This document shows, piece after piece, positions 14,531 to 26,542 of a DNA stretch of 64,000 nucleotides. The translations under genes and the position numbers were made by a program. The stretch covers positions 6,543,797 through 6,607,796 of the forward strand of contig NC_067204.1 in the NCBI RefSeq assembly GCF_026262505.1, given 5' to 3'. The notes below the pieces were generated by a model. It had not been told where the DNA came from and ran no database searches. It saw only the letters and a program-made list of their open reading frames with translations. Positions within the stretch are counted from its first letter, which is position 1; the number at the start of each line of letters is the position of its first letter. This stretch comes from Trichomonas vaginalis G3. Its lineage: Eukaryota > Parabasalia > Trichomonadida > Trichomonadidae.

Positions 14531-14567
14531 TTATCAAAAATTGATAAATATCAAAAGAAAGAGAATG
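14531..14567 (+). repeat. diagnostic satellite unit with core atatcaaaag
   Basis: The normally constant core has a G-to-C change (atatcaaaag) and is preceded by aaaattg. It occurs only before modules 17, 29, 40 and 45, so it marks shared descent of those four sites. Confidence 0.85.
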
Positions 14568-14602
14568 TCATAAATAATGATAAATATGAAAAGAAAGAGA
14601 AT

Positions 14603-14708
14603 AAGTTTCATGTTAACATCAGCACCATGATCAACTAGGAATTGGACAATTTCTATCGACATCCTTTTGATGGCAATGCTAAGAGGGCATTCATCAATAT
14701 TGAGAGAA
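14603..14708 (-). repeat. ankyrin-like module 17, class A variant
   Basis: Private substitution catcctttt (K to R, IKRM), shared only with module 29. Its right edge is abnormal (attctaaaaaaacatg) and opens the frame. n=3. Confidence 0.9.
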
Positions 14709-14821
14709 ATTCTAAAAAAACATGATAAATATGAAAAGAAAGAGAATTCCATAAAACAAGGATAAATATGAAAAGAAAGAGAATGTCATAAAATAATGAT
14801 AAATATGAAAAGAAAGAGAAT

Positions 14822-14929
14822 AAGTTTCATGTTAACATCAGCACCAATGATCAAACTAGGAATTGGAGAATTTCTATCGACTTCACTTCGACTGCAATAC
14901 TAAGAGGGCATTCATCAATATTGAGAGAA
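14822..14929 (-). repeat. ankyrin-like module 18, class B
   Basis: Only three units from module 17. Two insertions (caccaatg and atcaaacta). Open right edge. Matches module 30. n=19. Confidence 0.9.
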
Positions 14930-15632
14930 ATCCATAAAACAATGATAAATATGAAAAGAAGAGAATGTCATAAAACAATGATAAATATGAAAAGAAGAGA
15001 ATTTTATCAAACAATGATTAATATGAAAAGAAAGAGAATTCTATAAAACAATGATTAATATGAAAAGAAAGAGAATTCCATAAAACAATGATTAATATGA
15101 AAAGAAATAGAATGTAATAAAACAATGATTAATATGAAAAGAAAGAGAATTCCATAAAACAATGATTAATATGAAAAGAAAGAGAATTCTATCAAACAAT
15201 GATAAATATGAAAAGAAAGAGAATTTCATAAAACAATGATAAATATGAAAAGAAAGACAATTATATAAAACATGATAAATATGAAAAGAAAGAGAATTCT
15301 ATAAAACAATGATAAATATGAAAAGAAATAGAATTCGATACAACAATGCTAAATATGAAAAGAAAGAGAATTTCATAAAACAATGATAAATATGAAAAGA
15401 AAGAGAATTTCATAAAACAATGAATAAATATGAAAAGAAAGAGAATTCTATAAAACAATGATAAATATGAAAAGAAAGAGAATTTCAATAAACAATGTTA
15501 AATATGAAAAGAAAGAGAATTCCATAACACATTGATAAATATGAAAAGAAAAGAGAATTCCATAAAACAAGGATAAATATGAAAAGAAAGAGAATGTCAT
15601 AAAATAATGATAAATATGAAAAGAAAGAGAAT

Positions 15633-15736
15633 AAGTTTCATGTTAACATCAACGCATGATCAACTAGGAATTGGAGAATTTCTATCGACTTCACTTCGAC
15701 TGCAATACTAAGAGGGCATTCATCAATATGAGAGAA
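15633..15736 (-). repeat. ankyrin-like module 19, class B
   Basis: The left part is damaged (atcaacgcatg in place of atcagcaccatg) and one T is lost in aatatgag. Matches module 31. n=16. Confidence 0.88.
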
Positions 15737-16322
15737 ATTCATAAAACAATGATAAATATGAAAAGAAAGAGAATGTAATAAAAACAATGATAAATATGAA
15801 AAGAAAGAGAATTTCATAAACACAATGATTAATATGAAAAGAAAGAGAATTCTATTTAAAACAATGATTAATATGAAAGAAAAAGAATTCCATAAAACAA
15901 TGATTAATATGAAAAGAAATAGAATTAATAAAACAATGATTAATATGAAAAGAAAGAGAATTCCATAAAAAATGATTAATATGAAAAGAGAGAATTTCAT
16001 AAAACAATTGCTAAATATGAAGAAAGAGAATTTCATAAACAATGATTAATATGAAAGAAATAGAATGTAATAAAACAATGTTAAATATGAAAGAAGAGAA
16101 TTCCACAAACACATTGATAAATATGAAAAGAAAGAGAATTCATAAAACAAGGATAAATATGAAAAGAAAGAGAATGTCATAAAATATGATAAATATGAAA
16201 AGAAAGAGAATGTCATAAAATAATGCTAAATATGAAAAGAAACAGAATTCCATAAAACAAGGATAAATATGAAAAGAAAGAGAATTTCATAAAACAATGA
16301 TAAATATGAAAAGAAATAGAAT

Positions 16323-16430
16323 AGTTTCATGTTAACATCAGCACCATGATCAACTTAGGAATTGGACAATTTCTATCGACATTCTTTTTGATGGCAATGC
16401 TAAGAAGGGCATTCATCAATATTGAGAGAA
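16323..16430 (-). repeat. ankyrin-like module 20, class A
   Basis: Four one-base changes: atag for ataag, caacttagg, cattctttttg, aagaaggg. Open right edge. Matches module 32. n=22. Confidence 0.88.
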
Positions 16431-17234
16431 ATCCATAAAACAATGATAAATATGAAAAGAAAGAGAATGTAATAAAACAATGATAAATATGAAAAGAAAG
16501 AGAATTTTATCAACAATGATTAATATGAAAAGAAAGAGAATCTATTAAAACAATGATTAATATGAAAAGAAAGAGAATTTCATAAAACAATGATTAATAT
16601 GAAAAGGAAATAGAATGTAATAAAACATGATTAATATGAAAAGAAAGAGAATTCCATAAAACAATGATAAATATGAAAAGAAAGAGAATTCGATACAATA
16701 ATGATAAATATGAAAAGAAAGAAGAATTTATCAAACAATGATAAATATGAAAAGAAAGACAATTATTAAACAATGATAAATATGAAAAGAAAGAGAATTC
16801 TATAAAACAATGATAATATGAAAAGAAATAGAATTCGATACAACAATGCTAAATTATGAAAGAAAGAGAATTTCATAAAACAATGATAAATATGAAAGAA
16901 AGAGAATTTCATAAAAACAATGATAAATATGAAAAGAAAGAGAATTCTATAAAAAATGATTATGAAAAGAAGAGAATTTCATAAAACAATGTTAAATATG
17001 AAAAGAAAGAGATTCCATAACACATTGATAAATATGAAAAGAAAGAGAATGTCATAAAATAATGATAAATATGAAAGAAAGAGAATGTCATAAAACAATG
17101 ATAAATATGAAAAGAAAGAGAATGTCATAAAATAATGCTAAATATGAAAAGAAACAGAATTCCATAAAACAAGGATAAATATGAAAAGAAAGAGAATTTC
17201 ATAAAACAATGATAAATATGAAAAGAAATAGAAT

Positions 17235-17340
17235 AAGTTTCATGTTAACATCAGCACCATGATCAACTAGGAATTGGACAATTTCTATCGACATCTTTTT
17301 GATGGCAATACTAAGAGGGCATTCATCAATATTGAGAGAA
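17235..17340 (-). repeat. ankyrin-like module 21, class A'
   Basis: The only A' copy left of 40 kb. Closed right edge, whereas its counterpart module 33 is class A with an open edge, so the 8.6-kb match fades here. n=6. Confidence 0.9.
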
Positions 17341-17563
17341 ATTCATAAAACAATGATAAATATGAAAAGAAAGAGAATTTCATAAAACAATGATTAATAT
17401 GAAAAGAAAGAGAATTCCATAAAACAAGGATAAATATGAAAAGAAAGAGAATGTCATAAAATAATGCTAAATATGAAAAGAAACAGAATTCCATAAAACA
17501 AGGATAAATATGAAAAGAAAGAGAATTTCATAAAACAATGATAAATATGAAAAGAAATAGAAT

Positions 17564-17669
17564 AAGTTTCATGTTAACATCAGCACCATGATCAACTAGG
17601 AATTGGAGAATTTCTATCGACTTCACTTCGACTGCAATACTAAGAGGGCATTCATCAATATTGAGAGAA
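17564..17669 (-). repeat. ankyrin-like module 22, class B
   Basis: Open right edge, open frame 17528-17755. The left neighbour ends gaaatagaat, unlike module 10. n=19. Confidence 0.92.
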
Positions 17670-18375
17670 ATCCATAAAACAATGATAAATATGAAAAGAA
17701 AGAGAATGTAATAAAACAATGATAAATATGAAAAGAAAGAGAATTTTATCAACAATGATTAATATGAAAAGAAAGAGAATTCTATAAAACAATGATTAAT
17801 ATGAAAAGAAAGAGAATTTCATAAAACAATGATTAATATGAAAAGAAATAGAATGTAATAAAACAATGATTAATATGAAAAGAAAGAGAATTCCATAAAA
17901 CAATGATAAATATGAAAAAGAAAGAGAATTTCATAAAACAATGCTAAATATGAAAAAGAAAGAGAATTTTATCAAACAATGATAAATATGAAAAGAAAGA
18001 CAATTATATAAAACATGATAAATATGAAAAGAAAGAGAATTCTATAAAAACAAATGATAAATATGAAAAGAAATAGAATTCGATACAACAATGCTAAATA
18101 TGAAAAGAAAGAGAATTTCATAAAACAATGATAAATATGAAAAGAAAGAGAATTTCATAAAACAATGATAAATATGAAAAGAAAGAGAATTCTATAAAAC
18201 AATGATAAATATGAAAAGAAAGAGATTTCATAAAAACAATGTTAAATATGAAAAGAAAGAGAATTCCATAACACATTGATAAATATGAAAAGAAGAGAAT
18301 TCCATAAAACAAGGATAAATATGAAAAGAAAGAGAATGTCATAAAATAATGATAAATATTGAAAAGAAAGAGAAT

Positions 18376-18481
18376 AAGTTTCATGTTAACATCAGCACCA
18401 TGATCAACTAGGAATTGGAGAATTTCTATCGACTTCACTTCGACTGCAATACTAAGAGGGCATTCATCAATATTGAGAGAA
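18376..18481 (-). repeat. ankyrin-like module 23, class B
   Basis: Intact, closed right edge (module 11 is open at this place). n=15, one unit fewer than after module 11. Confidence 0.92.
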
Positions 18482-19037
18482 ATTCATAAAACAATGATAA
18501 ATATGAAAAGAAAGAGAATGTAATAAAACAATGATAAATATGAAAAGAAAGAGAATTTCATAAAACAATGATTAATATGAAAAGAAAGAGAATTCTATAA
18601 AACAATGATTAATATGAAAAGAAAGAGAATTCCATAAAACAATGATTAATATGAAAAGAAATAGAATGTAATAAAACAATGATAAATAGGAAAAGAAAGA
18701 GAATGTAATAAAACAATGATTAATATGAAAAGAAAGAGAATTCTATAAAACAATGATAAATATGAAAAGAAATAGAATTCGATACAACAATGCTAAATAT
18801 GAAAAGAAAGAGAATTTCATAAAACAATGATAAATATGAAAAGAAAGAGAATTCCATAAAACAAGGATAAATATGAAAAGAAAGAGAATGTCATAAAATA
18901 ATGATAAATATGAAAAGAAAGAGAATGTCATAAAATAATGCTAAATATGAAAAGAAACAGAATTCCATAAAACAAGGATAAATATGAAAAGAAAGAGAAT
19001 TTCATAAAACAATGATAAATATGAAAAGAAATAGAAT

Positions 19038-19143
19038 AAGTTTCATGTTAACATCAGCACCATGATCAACTAGGAATTGGACAATTTCTATCGACATCTT
19101 TTTGATGGCAATGCTAAGAGGGCATTCATCAATATTGAGAGAA
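19038..19143 (-). repeat. ankyrin-like module 24, class A
   Basis: Open right edge, open frame 19002-19226. n=22. Confidence 0.92.
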
Positions 19144-19951
19144 ATCCATAAAACAATGATAAATATGAAAAGAAAGAGAATGTAATAAAACAATGATAAA
19201 TATGAAAAGAAAGAGAATTTTATCAAACAATGATTAATATGAAAAGAAAGAGAATTCTATAAAACAATGGATTAATATGAAAAAAAGAGAATTTCATAAA
19301 ACAATGATTAATATGAAAAGAAAGAATGTAATAAAACAATGATTAATATGAAAAGAAAGAGAATTCCATAAAACAATGATAATATGAAAAGAAAGAGAAT
19401 TCATAAAACAATGCTAAATATGAAAAGAAAGAGAATTTTATCAAACAATGATAAATATGAAAAGAAAGACAATTATATAAAACAATGATAAATATGAAAA
19501 GAAAGAGAATTCTATAAAACAATGATAAATATGAAAAGAATAGAATTCGATACAACAATGCTAAATATGAAAAGAAAGAATTTCATAAAACAATGATAAA
19601 TATGAAAAGAAAGAGAATTTCATAAAACAATGATAATATGAAAAGAAAGAGAATTCTATAAAACAATGATAAATATGAAAAGAAAGAGAATTTCATAAAA
19701 CAATGTTAAATATGAAAAGAAAGAGAATTCCATAACAACATTGATAAATATGAAAAGAAAGAGAATGTCATAAAATAATGATAAATATGAAAAGAAAGAG
19801 AATGTCATAAAACAATGATAAATATGAAAAGAAAGAGAATGTCATAAAATAATGCTAAATATGAAAAGAAACGAATTCCATAAAACAAGGATAAATATGA
19901 AAAGAAAGAGAATTTCATAAAACAATGATAAATATGAAAAGAAAATAGAAT

Positions 19952-20057
19952 AAGTTTCATGTTAACATCAGCACCATGATCAACTAGGAATTGGACAATT
20001 TCTATCGACATCTTTTTGATGGCAATGCTAAGAGGGCATTCATCAATATTGAGAGAA
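19952..20057 (-). repeat. ankyrin-like module 25, class A
   Basis: Open right edge. One extra A left of the module (gaaaatagaat) shifts the exit frame, giving the longer open frame 19805-20140. n=19. Confidence 0.92.
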
Positions 20058-20760
20058 ATCCATAAAACAATGATAAATATGAAAAGAAAGAGAATGTAAT
20101 AAAACAATGATAAATATGAAAAGAAAGAGAATTTTATCAAACAATGATTAATATGAAAAGAAAGAGAATTCTATAAAACAATGATTAATATGAAAAGAAA
20201 GAGAATTTCATAAAACAATGATTAATATGAAAAGAAATAGAATGTAATAAAACAATGATTAATATGAAAAGAAAGAGAATTCCATAAAACAATGATAAAT
20301 ATGAAAAGAAAGAGAATTTCATAAAACAATGCTAAATATGAAAAGAAAGAAATTTTATCAAACAATGATAAATATGAAAAGAAAGACAATTATATAAAAC
20401 AATGATAAATATGAAAAGAAAGAGAATTCTATAAAACAATGATAAATATGAAAAGAAATAGAATTCGATACAACAATGCTAAATATGAAAAGAAAGAGAA
20501 TTTCATAAAACAATGATAAATATGAAAAGAAAGAGAATGTAATAAAACAATGATTAATATGAAAAGAAAGAGAATTCTATAAAACAAGGATAAATATGAA
20601 AAGAAAGAGAATTTCATAAAACAATGTTAAATATGAAAAGAAAGAGAATTCCATAACACATTGATAAATATGAAAAGAAAGAGAATTCCATAAAACAAGG
20701 ATAAATATGAAAAGAAAGAGAATGTCATAAAATAATGATAAATATGAAAAGAAAGAGAAT

Positions 20761-20866
20761 AAGTTTCATGTTAACATCAGCACCATGATCAACTAGGAAT
20801 TGGAGAATTTCTATCGACTTCACTTCGACTGCAATACTAAGAGGGCATTCATCAATATTGAGAGAA
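20761..20866 (-). repeat. ankyrin-like module 26, class B
   Basis: Intact, closed right edge, n=19. Lacks the insertions of its counterpart module 14. Confidence 0.92.
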
Positions 20867-21566
20867 ATTCATAAAACAATGCTAAATATGAAAAGAAAGA
20901 GAATTTTATCAAACAATGATTAATATGAAAAGAAAGAGAATTTCATAAAACAATGATTAATATGAAAAGAAAGAGAATTCCATAAAACAATGATAAATAT
21001 GAAAAGAAAGAGATTCTATCAAACAATGATAAATATGAAAAGAAAGAGAATTTCATAAAACAATGATTAATATGAAAAGAAAGAGAATTTCATAAAACAA
21101 TGATTAATATGAAAAGAAAGAGAATTATAGAAAACAATGATAAATATGAAAAGAAATAGAATTCGATACAATAATGCTAAATATGAAAAGAAAGAGAATT
21201 TCATAAAACAATGATAAATATGAAAAGAAAGAGAATTTCATAAAACAAGGATAAATATGAAAAGAAAGACAATTATATAAAACAATGATAAATATGAAAA
21301 GAAAGAGAATTCTATAAAACAGTGATAAATATGAAAAGAAAGAGAATGTAATAAAACAATGATTAATATGAAAAGAAGAGAATTCTATAAAACAATGATA
21401 AATATGAAAAGAAAGAGAATTCTATAAAACAATGATTAATATGAAAAGAAAGAGAATTCCATAACACATTGATAAATATGAAAAGAAAGAGAATTCATAA
21501 AACAAGGATAAATATGAAAAGAAAGAGATGTCATAAAATAATGATAAATATGAAAAGAAAGAGAAT

Positions 21567-21672
21567 AAGTTTCATGTTAACATCAGCACCATGATCAACT
21601 AGGAATTGGACAATTTCTATCGACATCTTTTTGATGGCAATGCTAAGAGGGCATTCATCAATATTGAGAGAA
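21567..21672 (-). repeat. ankyrin-like module 27, class A
   Basis: Intact, closed right edge, n=15. Confidence 0.92.
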
Positions 21673-22226
21673 ATTCATAAAACAATGATAAATATGAAAA
21701 GAAAGAGAATGTCATAAAAACAATGATTAATATGAAAAGAAAGAGAATGTCCATAAAAATGATAAATATGAAAAGAAAGAGAATGTATAAAACAATGATT
21801 AATATGAAAAGAAAGAGAATTTTATCAAACAATGATAAATATGAAAAGAAAGAGAATTTCATAAAACAATGATAAATATGAAAAGAAAGAGAATTTCATA
21901 AAACAATGATTAATATGAAAAGAAAGAGAATGTCATAAAAACAATGATAAATATGAAAAGAAAGAGAATTCTATAAAACAGTGATAAATATGAAAAGAAA
22001 GAGAATGTAATAAAACAATGATAAATATGAAAAGAAAGAGAATTCCATAAAACAATGATTAATATGAAAAGAAAGAGAATTCTATAAAACAATGTTAAAT
22101 ATGAAAAGAAAGAGAATTTTAAAACAATGTTAAATATGAAAAGAAAGAGAATTCCATAAAACAAGGATAAATATGAAAAGAAAGAGAATGTCATAAAATA
22201 ATGATAAATATGAAAAGAAAGAGAAT

Positions 22227-22330
22227 AAGTTTCATGTTAACATCAGCACCATGATCAACTAGGAATTGGACAATTTCTATCGACATCTTTTGATGGCAAT
22301 GCTAAAGGGCATTCATCAATATTGAGAGAA
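22227..22330 (-). repeat. ankyrin-like module 28, class A
   Basis: Two single-base losses (cttttgat and gctaaaggg). Closed right edge. n=23. Confidence 0.9.
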
Positions 22331-23104
22331 ATTCATAAAACAATGATAAATATGAAAAGAAAGAGAATGTCATAAAACAATGATTAATATGAAAAGAAAG
22401 AGAATGTAATAAAAGAATGATTAATATGAAAAGAAAGAGAATTCTAAAACAATGATTAATATGAAAAGAAAGAGAATTTCATAAAACAATGATTAATATG
22501 AAAAGAATAGAAGAAATAATAAAACAATGATTAATATGAAAAGAAAGAGAATTCCATAAAAACAATGATAAATATGAAAAGAAAGAGATTCTATCAAACA
22601 ATGATAAATATGAAAAGAAAGAGAATTTCATAAAACAATGATAAATATGAAAAGAAAGAGAATTCATAAAACAATGATAATATGAAAAGAAAGAGAATTC
22701 TATAAACAATGATAAATATGAAAAAAAGAGATTCTATAAAACAATGATAAATATGAAAAGAAAGAGAATTCCATAAAACAATGATAAATATGAAAAGAAA
22801 GAGAATGTAATAAAACAATGTTAAATATGAAAAGAAAGAGAATGTAATAAAACAATGATAAATATGAAAAGAAATAGAATGTAATAAAACAATGATAAAT
22901 ATGAAAAGAAAGACAATTATATAAAACAATGATAAATATGAAAAGAAAGACAATTATATAAAACAATGATAAATATGAAAAGAAAGAGAATTCTATAAAA
23001 CAATGATAAATATGAAAAGAAAGAGAATGTAATAAAACAATGATAAATATGAAAAGAAATAGAATGTAATAAAACAATGATAAATATGAAAAGAAAGAGA
23101 ATTT

Positions 23105-23141
23105 TATCAAAAATTGATAAATATCAAAAGAAAGAGAATGT
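23105..23141 (+). repeat. diagnostic satellite unit with core atatcaaaag
   Basis: Same altered core as at 14531 and in the same place relative to its module (29). Confirms the 8.6-kb duplication. Confidence 0.85.
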
Positions 23142-23176
23142 CATAAAATAATGATAAATATGAAAAGAAAGAGAAT

Positions 23177-23282
23177 AAGTTTCATGTTAACATCAGCACC
23201 ATGATCAACTAGGAATTGGACAATTTCTATCGACATCCTTTTGATGGCAATGCTAAGAGGGCATTCATCAATATTGAGAGAA
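23177..23282 (-). repeat. ankyrin-like module 29, class A variant
   Basis: Carries the private catcctttt substitution shared with module 17. Closed right edge. n=3. Confidence 0.92.
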
Positions 23283-23394
23283 ATTCATAAAACAATGATA
23301 AATATGAAAAGAAAGAGAATTCCATAAAACAAGGATAAATATGAAAAGAAAGAGAATGTCATAAAATAATGATAAATATGAAAAGAAAGAGAAT

Positions 23395-23500
23395 AAGTTT
23401 CATGTTAACATCAGCACCATGATCAACTAGGAATTGGAGAATTTCTATCGACTTCACTTCGACTGCAATACTAAGAGGGCATTCATCAATATTGAGAGAA
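23395..23500 (-). repeat. ankyrin-like module 30, class B
   Basis: Intact, open right edge. The frame closes quickly because the next unit to the right is short (gtcaaaacaatg). n=19. Confidence 0.92.
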
Positions 23501-24202
23501 ATCCATAAAACAATGATAAATATGAAAAGAAAGAGAATGTCAAAACAATGATAAATATGAAAAGAAAGAGAATTTTATCAAACAATGATTAATATGAAAA
23601 GAAAGAGAATTCTATAAAACAATGATTAATATGAAAAGAAGAGAATTTCATAAAAACAATGATTAATATGAAAAGAAATAGAATGTAATAAAACAATGAT
23701 TAATATGAAAAGAAAGAGAATTCCATAAAACAATGATTAATATGAAAAGAAAGAGAATTCTATCAAACAATGATAAATATGAAAAGAAAGAGAATTTCAT
23801 AAAACAATGATAAATATGAAAAGAAAGACAATTATATAAAACAATGATAAATATGAAAAGAAAGAGAATTCTATAAAACAATGATAAATATGAAAAGAAA
23901 TAGAATTCGATACAACAATGCTAAATATGAAAAGAAAGAGAATTTCATAAAACAATGATAAATATGAAAAGAAAGAGAATTTCATAAAACAATGATAAAT
24001 ATGAAAAGAAAGAGAATTCTATAAAACAATGATAAATATGAAAAGAAAGAGAATTTCATAAAACAATGTTAAATATGAAAAGAAAGAGAATTCCATAACA
24101 CATTGATAAATATGAAAAGAAAGAGAATTCCATAAAACAAGGATAAATATGAAAAGAAAGAGAATGTCATAAAATAATGATAAATATGAAAAGAAAGAGA
24201 AT

Positions 24203-24308
24203 AAGTTTCATGTTAACATCAGCACCATGATCAACTAGGAATTGGAGAATTTCTATCGACTTCACTTCGACTGCAATACTAAGAGGGCATTCATCAATAT
24301 TGAGAGAA
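24203..24308 (-). repeat. ankyrin-like module 31, class B
   Basis: Intact, closed right edge, n=16. Confidence 0.92.
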
Positions 24309-24902
24309 ATTCATAAAACAATGATAAATATGAAAAGAAAGAGAATGTAATATAAACAATGATAAATATGAAAAGAAAGAGAATTTCATAAAACAATGAT
24401 TAATATGAAAAGAAAGAGAATTCTATAAAACAATGATTAATATGAAAAGAAAGAGAATTCCATAAAACAATGATTAATATGAAAAGAAATAGAATGTAAT
24501 AAAACAATGATTAATATGAAAAGAAAGAGAATTCCATAAAACAATGATTAATATGAAAAGAAAGAGAATTTCATAAAACAATGCTAAATATGAAAAGAAA
24601 GAGAATTTCATAAAACAATGATTAATATGAAAAGAAATAGAATGTAATAAAACAATGTTAAATATGAAAAGAAAGAGAATTCCACAACACATTGATAAAT
24701 ATGAAAAGAAAGAGAATTCCATAAAACAAGGATAAATATGAAAAGAAAGAGAATGTCATAAAATAATGATAAATATGAAAAGAAAGAGAATGTCATAAAA
24801 TAATGCTAAATATGAAAAGAAACAGAATTCCATAAAACAAGGATAAATATGAAAAGAAAGAGAATTTCATAAAACAATGATAAATATGAAAAGAAATAGA
24901 AT

Positions 24903-25008
24903 AAGTTTCATGTTAACATCAGCACCATGATCAACTAGGAATTGGACAATTTCTATCGACATCTTTTTGATGGCAATGCTAAGAGGGCATTCATCAATAT
25001 TGAGAGAA
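24903..25008 (-). repeat. ankyrin-like module 32, class A
   Basis: Open right edge, open frame 24867-25091. n=22. Confidence 0.92.
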
Positions 25009-25821
25009 ATCCATAAAACAATGATAAATATGAAAAGAAAGAGAATGTAATAAAACAATGATAAATATGAAAAGAAAGAGAATTTTATCAAACAATGATT
25101 AATATGAAAAGAAAGAGAATTCTATAAAACAATGATTAATATGAAAAGAAAGAGAATTTCATAAAACAATGATTAATATGAAAAGAAAGAGAATTTCATA
25201 AAACAATGATTAATATGAAAAGAAAGAGAATTCCATAAAACAATGATAAATATGAAAAGAAAGAGAATTCGATACAATAATGATAAATATGAAAAGAAAG
25301 AGAATTTTATCAAACAATGATAAATATGAAAAGAAAGACAATTATATAAAACAATGATAAATATGAAAAGAAAGAGAATTCTATAAAACAATGATAAATA
25401 TGAAAAGAAATAGAATTCGATACAACAATGCTAAATATGAAAAGAAAGAGAATTTCATAAAACAATGATAAATATGAAAAGAAAGAGAATTTATAAAACA
25501 ATGATAAATATGAAAAGAAAGAGAATTCTATAAAACAATGATAAATATGAAAAGAAAGAGAATTTCATAAAACAATGTTAAATATGAAAAGAAAGAGAAT
25601 TCCATAACACATTGATAAATATGAAAAGAAAGAGAATGTCATAAAATAATGATAAATATGAAAAGAAGAGAATGTCATAAAACAATGATAAATATGAAAA
25701 GAAAGAGAATGTCATAAAATAATGCTAAATATGAAAAGAAACAGAATTCCATAAAACAAGGATAAATATGAAAAGAAAGAGAATTTCATAAAACAATGAT
25801 AAATATGAAAAGAAATAGAAT

Positions 25822-25926
25822 AAGTTTCATGTTAACATCAGCACCATGATCAACTAGGAATTGGACAATTTCTATCGACATCTTTTTGATGCAATGCTAA
25901 GAGGGCATTCATCAATATTGAGAGAA
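25822..25926 (-). repeat. ankyrin-like module 33, class A
   Basis: One G lost (gatgcaat). Open right edge. Last module of 8.6-kb block copy 2. n=14. Confidence 0.9.
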
Positions 25927-26437
25927 ATCCATAAAACAATGATAAATATGAAAAGAAAGAGAATGTCATAAAACAATGAAAATATGAAAAGAAAGAGAAT
26001 TTTATCAAACAATGATTAATATGAAAAGAAAGAAATTCTATAAAACAATGATTAATATGAAAAGAAAGAGAATTTCATAAAACAATGATTAATATGAAAA
26101 GAAATAGAATGTAATAAAACAATGATTAATATGAAAAGAAAGAGAATTCCATAAAACAATGATAAATATGAAAAGAAAGAGAATTTCATAAAACAATGCT
26201 AAATATGAAAAGAAAGAGAATTTATCAAACAATGATAAATATGAAAAGAAAGAATTATATAAAACAATGATAAATATGAAAAGAAAGAGAATTCATAAAA
26301 ACAATGTTAAATATGAAAAGAAAGAGAATTCCATAAAACAATTGATAAATATGAAAAGAAAGAGAATTCATAAAACAATGATAAATATGAAAAGAAAGAG
26401 AATTCAAAACAATGATAAATATGAAAAGAAAGAGAAT

Positions 26438-26542
26438 AAGTTTCATGTTAACATCAGCACCATGATCAACTAGGAATTGGAGAATTTCTATCGACTTCAC
26501 TTCGACTGCAATACTAAGAGGCATTCATCAATATTGAGAGAA
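26438..26542 (-). repeat. ankyrin-like module 34, class B
   Basis: One G lost (agaggcatt). Closed right edge. Last class B copy before 60.9 kb. n=26. Confidence 0.9.

Larger units (their letters stand above)
8937..17340 (+). repeat. 8.6-kb higher-order repeat, copy 1
   Basis: Modules 10-21 in class order B B A A B A A A B B A A'. Spacings in units are 19,16,22,19,19,15,23,3,19,16,22. The same series recurs in copy 2, offset by about 8.58-8.63 kb. The first four modules (B B A A, 19/16/22) are themselves repeated as the last four, so the block has internal duplication. This copy is much richer in one-base indels than copy 2. Confidence 0.88.
17564..25926 (+). repeat. 8.6-kb higher-order repeat, copy 2
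   Basis: Modules 22-33 in class order B B A A B A A A B B A A. Spacings in units are 19,15,22,19,19,15,23,3,19,16,22. Ten of eleven intervals equal copy 1 and the eleventh differs by exactly one unit. The linker-variant order inside the intervals also matches, for example 17669-18376 against 9042-9747. Confidence 0.88.

Noticed and set aside
26267-26473. Plus-strand 68-codon frame (lysine-rich)
   Set aside because: Created by local one-base losses in satellite units. Other plus-strand stretches are stopped in nearly every unit.
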